This document shows, piece after piece, positions 20,251 through 31,836 of a DNA stretch of 39,071 nt. This DNA comes from Chara braunii (lineage: Eukaryota; Streptophyta; Charophyceae; Charales; Characeae): the NCBI GenBank assembly GCA_003427395.1, contig BFEA01000299.1, forward strand, positions 1,722,963 through 1,762,033, in the 5' to 3' direction. Numbering within the stretch: position 1 is the first letter of the stretch; each line of letters opens with the position of its first letter. The notes beneath the pieces are model-generated. The model was given only the letters and a program-made list of their open reading frames with translations, made no database searches and was not told the DNA's origin. Made by a program: the position numbers and the translations under genes.

Positions 20251-21182
20251 GTGGACCTCACTTCCACAATAGTTGTGCCTGTTGTTCGAATATCCAAGAC
20301 GATCTCAATTCAGAAGACAGTTCAATGCCCAACACCTGTGCAGATGCAAGAATCACATACACGCATACAGATGCAGACACAGAATGCACTACAAGCGTCA
20401 ACCTTTAACCCATTCATGACAAGTCCCTCACGCCCCAAAACCTTTGAAAGCAACATTCCTTCCTAATCCTGACTCCTTTTACCCCAGCCCTTCACATTTT
20501 CAAAGACCTCTAAGTGTGATTTGGACAATTTTAGGTATAGATACAGGTGGAAGATATATCCGTTTCCTTTCTTAGGTCTTGTCTTAGGTGTGGGTATCGA
20601 GCCATGCGGACGTTGAGTCGGAGATCTACCGACCTGTTATCCAATGATAACAGAATTTGCAGTTCCTTACGGTTTTCTTTCGTAGCCTCTCCAAGAATGA
20701 TAACATGTAGACACAGCACAGTCAGAAAGAATCTTAATGTCTTATCTCCGTCGTTGGGATCTGGAAGATCCCATCTAGACTTGTGACCAGAGTCGGTGCT
20801 TGTCGTCGACCTACTGCCTAACTTCTACCCTGATCTAACTATCAATCCGCCTGCCTGGTGGGTCTAGGCAACGAAAAGGATTTATTCCCAGCCTCTTCGT
20901 CCTAGCGGTTCTACAATGTTTCTCCCCTCTTAAAGAGCTCCATGTCTCTAGTGACCACATACAATACCATTCATCCAATTCAGAAGGGAATCACATGATA
21001 GAGAACAATTCAGAATATCAAAGGGTGATAAGTCTCTCGGAGTCAAAATCTCAATTATTTCCTCACTAGAATCAAGTGTCAGGGAGTTGGCAATGGACTG
21101 AATTGATTGTATGGGTAGCAGATATCCGGCGATAGATTGATCAGGATACATTCAAACATTTGTTAGTATCAGGCGCGGAGAG
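20251..21182. other. Unassigned sequence, possibly outer LTR and flank
   Basis: No coding frame above about 80 codons and no domain. It may include the U3 part of the gypsy LTR. I see no internal repeat. Confidence 0.3.
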
Positions 21183-22320
21183 TATAAGTTAGTATGGCAA
21201 CGAGGCAGGCTTCTTAGAGCCTCGCTTCTCTCGTTTGCCTAGTATATATATATATAGATAGATAGATATGGTGATTAGGAAGGTTTCTTAGAGTCTCGCT
21301 TCTCTCGATCGCCTAGTATATAAGTAGCTATGGCGATGAGGCAGACTTCTTAGAGCCTCGCTTCTCTCGATCGCCTAGTATATAAGTTAATACGGCGATG
21401 AGGCGGGCTTCTTAGAGCCTCGCTTCTCTCGATTTCCTAGTATACATATATAGANNNNNNNNNNNNNNNNNNNNNNNNNNNNNNNNNNNNNNNNNNNNNN
21501 NNNNNNNNNNNNNNNNNNNNNNNNNNNNNNNNNNNNNNNNNNNNNNNNNNNNNNNNNNNNNNNNNNNNNNNNNNNNNNNNNNNNNNNNNNNNNNNNNNNN
21601 NNNNNNNNNNNNNNNNNNNNNNNNNNNNNNNNNNNNNNNNNNNNNNNNNNNNNNNNNNNNNNNNNNNNNNNNNNNNNNNNNNNNNNNNNNNNNNNNNNNN
21701 NNNNNNNNNNNNNNNNNNNNNNNNNNNNNNNNNNNNNNNNNNNNNNNNNNNNNNNNNNNNNNNNNNNNNNNNNNNNNNNNNNNNNNNNNNNNNNNNNNNN
21801 NNNNNNNNNNNNNNNNNNNNNNNNNNNNNNNNNNNNNNNNNNNNNNNNNNNNNNNNNNNNNNNNNNNNNNNNNNNNNNNNNNNNNNNNNNNNNNNNNNNN
21901 NNNNNNNNNNNNNNNNNNNNNNNNNNNNNGATGAGGCAGGCTTCTTAGAGCCTCGCTCCTCTCGATCGCCTAGTATATATATAAATATGGCGATGAGGCA
22001 GGCTTCTTAGAGCCTCACTTCTCTCGATCGCCTAGTATACATATAGATATATAGATATGGCGATGAGGCAGGCTTCTTAGAGTCTCGCTCCTCTCGATTG
22101 CCTAATATATATATAGATATGGCGATCAGGCAGGCTTCTTAGAGCCTCGCTTCTCTTGATCACCTACTATACATATAGATATATAGATATGGCGATGAGG
22201 CAGGCTTCTTAGAGCCTCGCTTCTCTCGATCGCCTAGTATACATATAGATATATAGATATGGCGATGAGGCAAGCTTCTTAGAGCCTCGCTTCTCTCGAT
22301 CGCCTAGTATGCATATAAAT
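21183..22320. repeat. Minisatellite, 60-70 bp units with internal dyad
   Basis: At least ten visible units (four before the gap, six after) share a core starting GGCGATGAGGCAGGCTTCTT and ending CGATCGCCTAG, followed by a variable TATA/GATA spacer that accounts for most length variation. In each unit GAGGC near the start can pair with GCCTC, and GGCGAT at the start with ATCGCC at the end, giving a small foldback. The array is interrupted by an assembly gap. The equal spacing could recall a CRISPR array, but the spacers are simple AT repeats and the genome is eukaryotic. Confidence 0.9.
21455..21929. other. Assembly gap (475 N) inside the minisatellite
   Basis: A run of N interrupts the tandem array, so the true unit number is unknown. 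Single undetermined bases also occur at 14113 and 32129. Confidence 1.
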
Positions 22321-22855
22321 ATCGACGCCCAGTCCCAGCCTTGAACCATCCAGAAGCCTTTAATATCACGCAGGTGGGGCACACGGGACTTGCACCTCAT
22401 GTCCTAAATCCATCCGGTTGATCCTAAGCTAAGTTAGCCTGAATCCCCTTGTACATAGATATGGTTAGTCATTAGGTTGAGGTTAGTTGAGGCAATCCAT
22501 CATACCAGAAGGTTTTGTCTCTCACATGTTTAACAGCATTCTCATGATTCCCCCAACCCATTATCTCATGGTCAGGTGACCTATAGACGAGGAAATGTCG
22601 TCAGAAGTACACCTCTCTCCCCGTCCATCACATCTCAAAAGAACATTCACGTAGCGAGAGAACAACTCAACACTTCTTGTTCTCGCCATGTTTACCAACA
22701 TCAGTTAAACATTCTCAACCAGATCATGCTCCCCTTCCCTTACTCAAGGATTATTGCTTGTCTTTCGATCCTCGGGTTTAGCCCTGAAGAATCCCTGACT
22801 CAACGTACTTTCTTTACTATCACAGTCCTAGGTAGCCGCCTAAAAAGGTTATAGA
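22321..22855. other. Unassigned sequence
   Basis: No gene or repeat recognised. A 92-codon plus frame (22576-22854) has no domain. A B-box-like motif (GGTGCAAGTCC, minus strand) lies near 22385-22400 without a clear A box. Confidence 0.3.
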
Positions 22856-22894
22856 TTTAGGGTTTAGGGTTTAGGGTTTAGGGTTTAGGGTTTA
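22856..22894 (+). repeat. Interstitial telomere-type repeats (TTTAGGG, 5 units)
   Basis: Five perfect TTTAGGG units followed by TTTA. This is the Arabidopsis-type telomere unit and supports a green-lineage source. Because non-telomeric DNA continues on both sides, it is internal. Confidence 0.95.
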
Positions 22895-24000
22895 TGTCGA
22901 AGTACACATATCTCACTGTTCCCTGCCTCCAGATTTCCGCCTGAACTCTGACAAAGCTCCCGCAATCGCCCTGTCACTGATCATGTATGATTTATGTAAT
23001 CTGTCTTTCTTTGGATCCAAGTGAGAACAAATCATCAGTGAAATATAATTGAAAGGATAGGTGTCTGATAGGACCAAAATAAAGGAAAAGATTGGGGGGA
23101 CAGAGGAGGCAGGCACCATCACAAGGAGATAGTATCATTTTCCTCTTTCCCCTTCATCTTTGCCCGCGTATGCCGTCGTAAATGATAACAATGGTAATTA
23201 TTAGAAGTAGCGGTAACAACAAACAATTAATAATGTTAGCATTTGAAAATAGAGAAAATAAAGCATAGCAATAATATCAGAGTAATAATAAATAATATCA
23301 ATGACACTAATAACAGTACCATATCAATCTGATTAAAGAAAGAAGATGTCCTTCGTGGATGTCCTATTTACCAGAACCCTTTTTTCTTCGCTTCGTCTTC
23401 TCTTTCTTACACTCACTCCTTCCTCCCTCTTTCATCATATATATCTTATTTACTCACGCCAATCACGCCACACGGTCCTAGGTCTTAAATGAGCTTTGCC
23501 TTCTCGCCTGCCTGTCCACAAAGCTGCTCAGACGTACGTCTGCGGTCTTCTTCATTCCTAGCTATAACCCATTGGTGCCCCGACGTCCGGCCAAGACCCA
23601 TGTCGCTCAATGCTTGCGTGTGAATGCAACGACACTACAACGTTCTTAGTGGTCAGCGGCCCTTATCATCACGCTGGCTCTGGCCGCCCGTACCCAGGGT
23701 GCAACAATCCACTTTCCTTGGGTCAGCCGTGCGAAGTCCCTGCTGCTTTTGAACCAGCTTGCATGCAATAACGTCTGGAACTCTTATTGGAAGATGTCGG
23801 GATGAGGGACCCTAGTGAATATACAGGTCCGCCTTTATTTACGGCGGCTCAGGTATGGTTATAACAATTATAACAATAATAATAATAAAAATAATTAAAT
23901 GTTAACAATAGCATAGGTAGAGTGGTTGTCAGGTCTCGAACTGTAGGTATGTCACAAGTGTTAAGTGTGTAGTTGGGTCATCGCTATAGGATTGCGGAAA
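22895..24000. other. Unassigned sequence with small AAT-like patches
   Basis: No gene recognised. Short A/T-rich patches with AATAAT motifs occur at 23180-23330 and 23865-23900. The remainder looks single-copy within this window. Confidence 0.35.
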
Positions 24001-24790
24001 GGCCAGGGTTTTAGTCACTATAGCCCTAAAACTTCAAGGTTGAGGCTACTACAGTCTCGGAGAGTCAAGGCTGTGGCTACAACAGCGTAGGAGGGCGAAG
24101 TCCTTAGTCTTTAAAAAGGTCCGAAAGTTGCCCTTCAACGCTATTCTCCGCAGATCGGAGATAAGTGAGCAATCGGTGAGGCTCAGGTTGCTCCTTGACT
24201 ATAGTAATTGTCGGTCGTCTGACATATTCCAGAAGTTTCACACTGTCTGCCTGTTGCTGCCTCAGTCTCTGTGGTTGTGGTTTGCTGTATCTGCAAGCGA
24301 CCGTCTGCAATTGTATCAGTTGGCAGATTGTTGTAGAGTCTATAGATAGCAAGGATTCGACCTGCAAATTTGTCAAATAGAAGTCTTATTGAGCTTTAGA
24401 AGCCATAGTTGTAGTCTTTCTAGAAGTCGGTCAAGTGGGCGAGTGGTGAACTCACTGCAGTGCGTTCATAGTATGATAGCAGCAGGACGGCAGTACATCC
24501 TTACTCAGTCGGCGGTATGGCCTAGTCAGTCCTAGTCTGATCCATCAAGTACCTCATGAGACCGTGCACACCAAGGGCCTGGTGGAGACAGGGCAGGCCG
24601 GCGCCAACTGAAGCAGCGATCGATCATTCATTCATTTCCTGTGCGAGCCATGCGGACTCGTCGCCACAGCGACTTGTGCGAGGAGGTCTGCAGTAGCCTG
24701 AAGTCGAAGTCGGCAAGAGAGACGAAGTGTAGCTATAGCAAAAGGGTAGAGGCAGCCATCGCTGCCATGAAGCGTGCGAGTTTCTATCAC
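24001..24790 (+). repeat. Repeat R, copy 1 (diverged)
   Basis: Shares with copy 2 an ordered set of landmarks: a TTGTAGAGTCTATAGATAGCA-like segment, GTAGTTGTAGTCTT, a CAAGTGGG tract, CATTCATTCATTTCC, GAAGCCATGCGGA-like and GTGCGAGGAGGTCTGCAGT. Spacing to copy 2 is about 0.9 kb. No coding frame with recognisable motifs; the 118- and 126-codon frames at its right end are in TGTC-rich DNA. Confidence 0.6.
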
Positions 24791-24845
24791 ATTGTCATGG
24801 CGTGTCTTTACTGCACCCTCATCATTGTGACCGAGTTTGTATATT

Positions 24846-24966
24846 GTGCCCTCTGTCTGTGTTGTTTGTCCGCCTGTCTGCGTTGCCTGTTTGTCTGTCT
24901 TCGTCCTGTTTTGTCTGTCTTTTGTCTGGCTTGTCTGTCTGTCAGTCTGTTTGTCTGTCAGTTGCA
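24846..24966 (+). repeat. TGTC-rich low-complexity tract
   Basis: Dense TGTCTGTC/TTTGTCTG motifs, imperfectly repeated, between the two direct R copies. Confidence 0.75.
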
Positions 24967-24983
24967 GGTCTGCGTAGGTGTAA

Positions 24984-25060
24984 GGGTCGATCTGTAGTGA
25001 AACGGTATTCACCAGTTAGCAGTAGCTGCTACAGATCCCAGGGTTCGATCCCTAGACCCC
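24984..25060 (+). other. tRNA-like sequence in repeat R
   Basis: About 77 bases begin GGGTC and end GACCCC, which can pair as a short acceptor stem. A T-arm-like CAGGGTTCGATCCCTAG (B box GGTTCGATCC) sits at the expected place, and AGCAG/CTGCT can pair in the middle. The D-arm and anticodon loop are not canonical, so it is tRNA-derived and not a confident tRNA. The inverted R copy keeps a related sequence at about 34255-34345. Confidence 0.4.
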
Positions 25061-25860
25061 AACCTTGCCGGTGTACAATACCTGTGTCGACCCATAGAGT
25101 TGAACCCTCGACCTGTGTATTTCTAACAGCCGATAGGTTGTCGTAGGGTCCATAGGTAGCATGGGTTGATCTGTAGACCTATCGGATGGGAGTCTTAGTC
25201 AGGTCCAGACACCGTAGTTGTAGTCTTCTCGAAAGGTCAAGGTCATAGCTGCTACAGTCCAAAAGGGCCAAAACCGTAGCTGCTATAGTCACGAAAGGCC
25301 AAGTCTACAGCCTTCCAGAATTGCCTACGTTTAAGCAGAGGCAAGGGGTCAAGTGGTGAGGTAAGTGGGCAAGTGGTAGAAGTCTACCCTGCTGAGTCAT
25401 CAGTCCCAGTCCCCAGTCAGTCCAGCAAGTGCCACATGGGACAGTGTGCACTTCAGGCCAGAGAAATGGGCCAGACCAACGACCTGCAGAAGTATAATCA
25501 AGAGGCAGCGCCCGACCATTCATCCATTCCTGCGGAAGCCATGCGGAAGCGCTGTTTCAGCGTCTTGTGCGAGGAGGTCTGCAGTGAGCCCGAAGTAGGA
25601 GTGGGCGAGAGAGACGAAGTACAACCATAACGATAGGGTAGGGGCAACCATAGCTGCCATGGTCTGTAGTTAGAGGGAAGTGGGTGTGCGTGTGTTGTTG
25701 AGAGTGTTCAGAGTGATGTGTGTGGGATATCCAGGGTGGTCCAGTGTGTGTGAACAATGTGTTGTTGGGCGCTGAGTCGCCATAGCCAGTTGAAAGTGAA
25801 CTCTTGTCTGGAAGCCATACCTCTGAGTACTGAGTGGGCGTTTGTCGCCTGTTTGCTGCG
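24985..25860 (+). repeat. Repeat R, copy 2
   Basis: Matches 33480-34345 in inverted orientation over nearly its whole length: tRNA-like head, ATCTGTAGACCTATCGGA, several TAGCTGCTACAGT motifs, CATTCATCCATTCC, and GGGATATCCAGGGTGGTCC near the right end. It also resembles copy 1 directly. It ends just before the AAT array that opens block copy 2. No coding gene; it probably belongs to the interior of the small LTR elements described at 30582-34506. Confidence 0.75.
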
Positions 25861-25908
25861 CTGCTGTCACATGCATGAAATGTGTGAATGAGAGCGAGTC
25901 TGATTACC

Positions 25909-25911
25909 ACA

Positions 25912-25964
<53 letters not shown>

Positions 25965-26009
25965 CAACAACAATAATAATAATAATAATAATAAAATGAT
26001 AATAATAAT
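25909..26009. repeat. AAT microsatellite at left edge of block copy 2
   Basis: Long (AAT)n with AAC interruptions, much longer than the short AAT stretch at the left edge of copy 1 (680-704). It marks the point where homology of the blocks begins. Confidence 0.9.
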
Positions 26010-26289
26010 AACAAACCAACAGCAGACTTGTATCACGAGTTTCTTCAAATAAGAATACAACAAGCTCAGACTTTTGACAATGTTGGAGCAGTCCCTTTAT
26101 CAGCAACGAAGAACCAGAGTTGATATCTTATCTGGCGCATCGGCGCCCGGACTACATACGGCCGATACTATCTAGCCTATACCATGACGCCGCTGATGTC
26201 ATTAACAGTTTCCCCGGTATGAGCCGATCTCAGCCCATGCCGCACAATTCGTGAACCAGGTATGTCTCGTGCTACACTCACAACCTCTA

Positions 26290-26290
<1 letters not shown>

Positions 26291-26322
<32 letters not shown>
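26291..26322 (+). repeat. Poly-C run (32 C)
   Basis: The corresponding place in copy 1 (about 982-995) has only seven C followed by GACACAG. This is either a real expansion, with G-quadruplex/i-motif potential, or an assembly error. Confidence 0.9.
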
Positions 26323-26363
26323 AGATGCCACGTGGACCCAAACCACACCAATAATAATAATAA

Positions 26364-26408
<45 letters not shown>

Positions 26409-26758
26409 TGCAAGAAACATGAATGTGGACGAAGCACCGAAATCCAAATCGCCGAATCACACTGAAGTCCAAGTAGCCAAAGCAAGAGCACATAGCCAAT
26501 GGGACCAAGCAACCATCCATGAGAACGATACAGCAGAATCGTGAGTCAATGTCTAAGTCCAACCAACAGTACAACCCAATGCAGTTCTCTCCCTTGAATG
26601 GCGTCAAACGCCCTATCCATTTTACAACCTGATACTACCACTACAGCATGGAGGCAACCAGACAACTTGACGACCAGCGAGTGCAGACGTCAACACCAAC
26701 ACCGACCTCTCTCCCCCAGCTCACAGATGCCATGTGGACCCAAGGCCCTTAAGCATAC

Positions 26759-26814
<56 letters not shown>

Positions 26815-28344
26815 CAATAGCAGTGCAACGAAAGTAACAGCGAGATGACAACTCCGGATTACACCTTCACACTGAAAGTCACATTGTGTCAAGAGAGTAG
26901 CATTGTACCAATAAGACACCAATGGAGGCTCGTAGCATTGAAAACCAATGTCCATGGAGAGCATACTCTCTCCTCTCATCACAAGAGTCCAGTTCCTTCA
27001 CACTCACACTTGGCACTCATCGCCCAGCCTACTCCTACACAGCTACTACGGACTACAAAAAAACAAAGCAACTTTTAACATCAGCGACAACCCGAAGTAC
27101 TTGAAGATGTCGGTCATTGCAGACCATCGCCAACGCCAGGTATGTGCCCTCACATCATCATCATCATCATCATCATCATCATTATCATCATGATCATCAT
27201 CATCATCATCATCATCATCATATCACCATCATCATCATCATCATCATCACCATCCTCATCACCATCCCCCTCCTTTTTTCTCCTCTCTCTCTCCTTTCTC
27301 CCTCCTTCTTAGATCTCTCTTATCTCCTCCTTCACTTTCCTTCTCCAATCTTTCTCTCCCCCTTTCATCTTCGATCTCTCTTTCTCCCTTCATCTTCGAT
27401 CTTCTCTCTCCCTTCACCTTAGATCTTTCTCTCCCCTTCTCTAAAGCTTCCATAAGTACAATTTTCGACGCCCAATCCTACCCCTCTATTCTATTATTTC
27501 TTCTTCCTCACTACCCTGTTGCGCAACCTACTCCCTTTTACCGCATTCACCTTTCCTCCATAGCGGAATCAACTGCCTCCTCGCTCTGCCTCAGCATGCT
27601 TTGCGTCATATCTCCTTACTCCATCATTCGCAATTCTATTATTCTCTCACTCACTACTTACTAGTTCCCCCCTCCCTCACACACGCACACACACGCACTT
27701 GTAGGAGTTCATACCTCCAAGCGATAGTAGTAGATTCATTCGATTTTGCTCATTCTGTCGATGAAAGTAGCTTGAGACCCCCTACCGTTTCATACTCACA
27801 CAATCGAACAAGTATTGTCGCATACAGTTCAATATTCTAGCCGCAGATTCATTCCGATTTTACTCATTTTATCGATAGAAGCATTAGGGAGTCCGCCACG
27901 GGATAGGAGCCTTACCTGTTCTCTACCTCTCTCCTCATCTCCACCGTCCTCGATAACTCTATGTTTGAGCGGATGGCTGGCCAACCTCAGAACGTCGTGG
28001 GCAGAAGCATCCCGTATATCTACAAGCCCCTACCCTCGCATCAGCAGACGCGGGGCCGAGGCTGCTGCATCGACGTTCTATCGCTTGCAAGCCGGGAATG
28101 TTGCCGTCATCAACCGCCATGTGAGCAGCCTTCATCTCTTCTTTGTTTCTATAACGTGTTCAAAATCAATAATAATAATAATAATAATAATAATGATTTA
28201 ATAGTAATAATAATAATAATACAGTAATAATAATAATAGCGACGATAGAGAATGTATACCAGCTATCTTTCCAACCTGATGCAGAAACGTCGGGGTGGGT
28301 TGTAATCGTAGCAGACAGTCATGCCTCCTTTCACACTCTCTCAT

Positions 28345-28384
<40 letters not shown>

Positions 28385-28841
28385 ACTGTTGCATATTGTG
28401 AAGGTGCAGACCAGAACAAGAACCGACCTCTCATACAAAGTACATGATAGCGTAGCGGAAGACTTAGATACCAATGATCCGAACAATCAAAATTGCAGCG
28501 CAACCCCATCGTATATCATCATCGTTTCATGGTGTGAAGGGGTCTGGCGCTCACACAGGACGGTGCGCCAGCCCTTGCCATACTCAGGCGAAGAGGAGGG
28601 TTAGACGAGGAAAGGGAAACATGGGAATGTCGTCAATACCAAGTCTGTGATACAGGTCCCAAATACTCCCCATCCGGTGTCTGAATCCCAATGTCGAGTC
28701 TGGATCTAATGTCGTTAAGTCTCGAGTCACAACTCTCTCTCCCTCTCTCTCTCTCATACGTAGTCCGCAGGCACTGAGAAATCTGATGGAGAGAGCGTGA
28801 AGAAGAGATGGTAGATCTAGAAGAGGAAGAAGAAGAACACT

Positions 28842-28858
28842 CCCCCCCCCCCCCCCCC
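28842..28858 (+). repeat. Poly-C run (17 C)
   Basis: Replaces the CT dinucleotide array found at 3529-3546 in copy 1. Confidence 0.9.
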
Positions 28859-28926
28859 ACACACACACATACACACACACATACACAGTGTGTACATACC
28901 CACATTTCAGCGGTAGATTCATTATT

Positions 28927-28957
<31 letters not shown>

Positions 28958-30528
28958 TTTTATTCATTCTCGAGGTAAGCCGCATAGTTGTAGACTCGCC
29001 AGCCCTTCTCTCTCCTCGCCTCTGTCCGAGTCGTCGTCGTTGTCACGCCGCTAGATGCCATCGTTTGCCGAAGCCTTCGTCGTCGAGGAGCTTTTGCCGC
29101 CCAGTCTGGTAAGTATTTCCCTTCCTCCAACTCCTTCTCCTCTTCCTTTCACTACAGCAAGTGACCTTCCGCCTCTTCTCCTCTTCCTCCTCCTCTCTCC
29201 TTCCTTATTTCTTCTCCCTCCTCCTTCTCCTTCTTCCTCCTTCCTCCCTTCTTCCTCCTGTCTTCCTTCTTCCTCCCTTCGCCTTCTCTTTTCTCGCCGG
29301 TACTTTCTATTATGTTTGTGATCGCTGCTCACCCTTTGCGCAGCTTCCCCGTACTCCTTCTCGTCTTTTCTTCGTCTGCCTCCCGTTGTACTCCTTGCTC
29401 GTATGGCCCTGCCCTGCGGCGGAGTTCTACCGACAGCAATCGGGCGGGCCCTTACTAGGTGAATCTGCCCCAGTATCAGGGCGGGAATCATTTGGGCACC
29501 TCGGGGCAGGTAGGTCATCGAGGAAAACACAAAAAGTAAAAGGAAAAATAATAAGTTTTTTCTTGAATCAAAATAAGAAAATTGAAATAACAAACCTAAC
29601 TAGATTCAACGTACAATTTCCTCCTACTTTGCCAAGTGTCGGAGCCCTACGACCCTCGGTTCCTAACTAACGAACTAACCCTACTAGCTCCTACATGTAA
29701 GGTCGTGGGTTCGAATCCCACCTGTCTGAGGGCAGGCGGAAAAGGCAGGCCCCGCCCCCCTTGTAGCTAGCAAAAGAGCTAGCTCAGAGGCAGGTCGGAC
29801 TCGATCCCAATACCCCTTGCCTATCAATCTGCGCCTTTACCTACTGGGCTAGCTCTTACCACGGTATGCTAAGGACCCGCCTTCCTATAAGTAGACGCAG
29901 TTGGTCTGTCTTTCTTAGTCTGCGTTCGTGTGCACGCTTGCAAGTCAGTGTGCCTATCCGTATGCTTGTCGGCTTGAACATGTGTGCGACCCACCAGGGC
30001 ACTTGGTTGGGTAGACGGCCTGAAGGACCGGTGCTCTCCTGCGGCCGTGGTCTTAAATGTTACGGCGGGGAAAGCACTCAGGTGGCGGGAAAAGAGGCTC
30101 GCGGCAGCGGAAATACTCAATTAGCAGGCGGCCGGTACCTCACCAAGTAGAGGTAGACGCGCCGGGTACTCGAGGCCGAGCATAAGAAGACAAAAGTTGA
30201 CACTTTTTTGACACCCAATACAGGTAGATAGACAGGTAACATTCCCAAGTCTCAGTGTGCGCCGTAGATGTACCTAACACAGACTCTAACCTAATCAACC
30301 CCTCGGCCTCTTCTGTCGACGGGGCATTACTACCGATTGTACCCATTACAGCGCGCGTCATAACAATGCGCGTGCATGCTTTCGAAATTTTATCACCAAT
30401 TCGCCACGGCCTCATTGGCCGAGGAATCTGTTTCGAGTGTCACGCTAAAGCGTGCACACCCTTTTCCACTTCAGCCCGGCTCCGTCATGGTAGCCGACGT
30501 CGTCACTATGTCGAATGCAAAGTATGGG

Positions 30529-30552
30529 CAAATACCCTTGTAAGGGTATTTG
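30529..30552. repeat. Palindrome at right edge of block copy 2
   Basis: Arms CAAATACCCTT and AAGGGTATTTG around GT. One outer base pair present in copy 1 is lost by a C to G change. GGTCCGACA follows partly within the arm and homology with copy 1 stops at 30560. Confidence 0.8.
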
Positions 30553-30581
30553 GTCCGACAACGCATATAGTCTCTTACTGT

Positions 30582-30973
30582 TGCATACTCGTGAAACACA
30601 GTTATAAGTATAGCGCAGATTCCCCGAACCGACCAGATAATACGAAGTGAATACAAATGCAAGCGGAAGAGTTACCCATGGATTGAACATGACCTATCTC
30701 GGACTGCAATCGAACACTGTTATTCATACATCGGGGTGTGAAAGCCCTGGCGGTAGACATAGACAAAGGCCAGGGTCTGAGATCATCCACGGACGAATGG
30801 AGGGAGGAGGGAGATGAAGGGAGGAGGAGAGGGAAGATAACGTTCACTCAATGTTTCCAAAGATAGTATCTTGAAATGTCAGAAGTGACGAAAATCTGAA
30901 ATGTCGCGAATACCAAGTCTCACAATGTCTCATATATGGATCTCACAATGTCAAGTGCATCTTCAGAAGGACA
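30582..30973 (-). repeat. LTR-like repeat L1
   Basis: About 390 bp nearly identical to L2 (33003-33395). It begins TGCATACTCGTG on plus and can end in CA at 30972-30973, giving TG...CA on both strands. As the leftmost LTR of a minus-strand array it has no PBS to its left, as expected for a 3' LTR. Confidence 0.65.
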
Positions 30974-31836
30974 CAAGCGGCCCCGCTGCTGATGTGGTCA
31001 TGGGCTGACGTGGCCGGAGACTGACGTCCGTGGTGCCTAGAGGAGGAGAGAGAAGGTATGGTGGGGAGGAGGGGCAGAGAGCCAAACAGTGCACAGACAG
31101 TCCCTTTCTCCCTGACCTCGAAGTCTGACAGTAATCAACAGAAAAAAAAAATCCCCCCCCCCCGATGAAAATTACGGATTTTGAGAAATGAAAAAAAAAA
31201 AAATCGGAAAATACGAGTTAATTAAATAAAATTTTAATATTGGCAAAATAAATATTTAATCAAAGAATGCTTAAATTTGCAATAAATTTCGCAAAAGTTA
31301 AATATGTAATTAAATAACATTTAAATTTGCAGAAGTAAAAATGAATAAAGTTTAAGCAAGTTTAAACATTTAAACATAATTTTAATAATTTCACGAAATA
31401 TAATTGGGAGGATTTAGCATCATCAGGAGGTCACTCAGTAAGTAGACGATGAATGGTAATAGGAAGATATACAATTTGCTGGGATGATCTCAACCTTTCA
31501 ACACAATAAAAGATGCATTTTGCAAAAAGTGAAAGTTCCGTGAAGTTGCAGTTTGAATGTGGTCGTGCTCAGGCCCGATCTGCCTTAACCGGCGCGGTGC
31601 CTGGCTGACACTTACTTCGCATAGGTTGGATAGGCCGTTTAGATTAGGTTAGGAGTAACCCTAATTAACACTAATTAGGTTACTCGTAATTACCGATTCC
31701 CTAATTGCGCAATATGGGGAAAAGTCGCAAAACCTAAACTATAACTCAATGACCTAATTACTATGTAAGTACGAAAAAGAAAAAAATTTGCAACTTGCGA
31801 TTTAATGATAACAGACTGCAGGTGTAGATAATCAAT
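30974..31836 (-). other. Interior of the L1-L2 element, non-coding
   Basis: No gag or pol frame. Contains an A10/C10 tract at 31142-31164, a very AT-rich stretch (31190-31400), and at 31757-31836 a segment also present next to the L3 PBS (34346-34425), including ATGTAAGTACGAAAAAG and TAACAGACTGCAGGTGTAG. I see no good polypurine tract next to L1. Confidence 0.45.

Larger units (their letters stand above)
25985..30560. repeat. 4.6 kb duplicated block, copy 2
   Basis: Direct copy of 676-5242, differing by scattered substitutions (many between C and T), small indels and microsatellite length. Copy-specific changes include a 32-C run at 26291-26322, a 17-C run at 28842-28858, and a purer ATTT array near 28922. 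The tRNA-like pieces are at 29701-29722 (plus) and about 29778-29861 (minus), and the edge palindrome at 30529-30552. No supported coding gene. It is followed after 21 bases by an LTR-like repeat. Confidence 0.9.

Noticed and set aside
21183-22320. CRISPR array
   Set aside because: Spacers are simple TATA/GATA variants, repeats are imperfect and 45-50 bp long, no cas gene is present, and the context is eukaryotic.
24984-25060. Functional tRNA gene
   Set aside because: The T-arm fits, but the D-arm and anticodon loop do not, and the related inverted copy has diverged. It is kept only as tRNA-like.
676-30560. The two 4.6 kb blocks as LTRs of the gypsy element between them
   Set aside because: The gypsy PBS at 19604-19621 adjoins a different sequence starting at 19624, and neither block has a PBS beside it.
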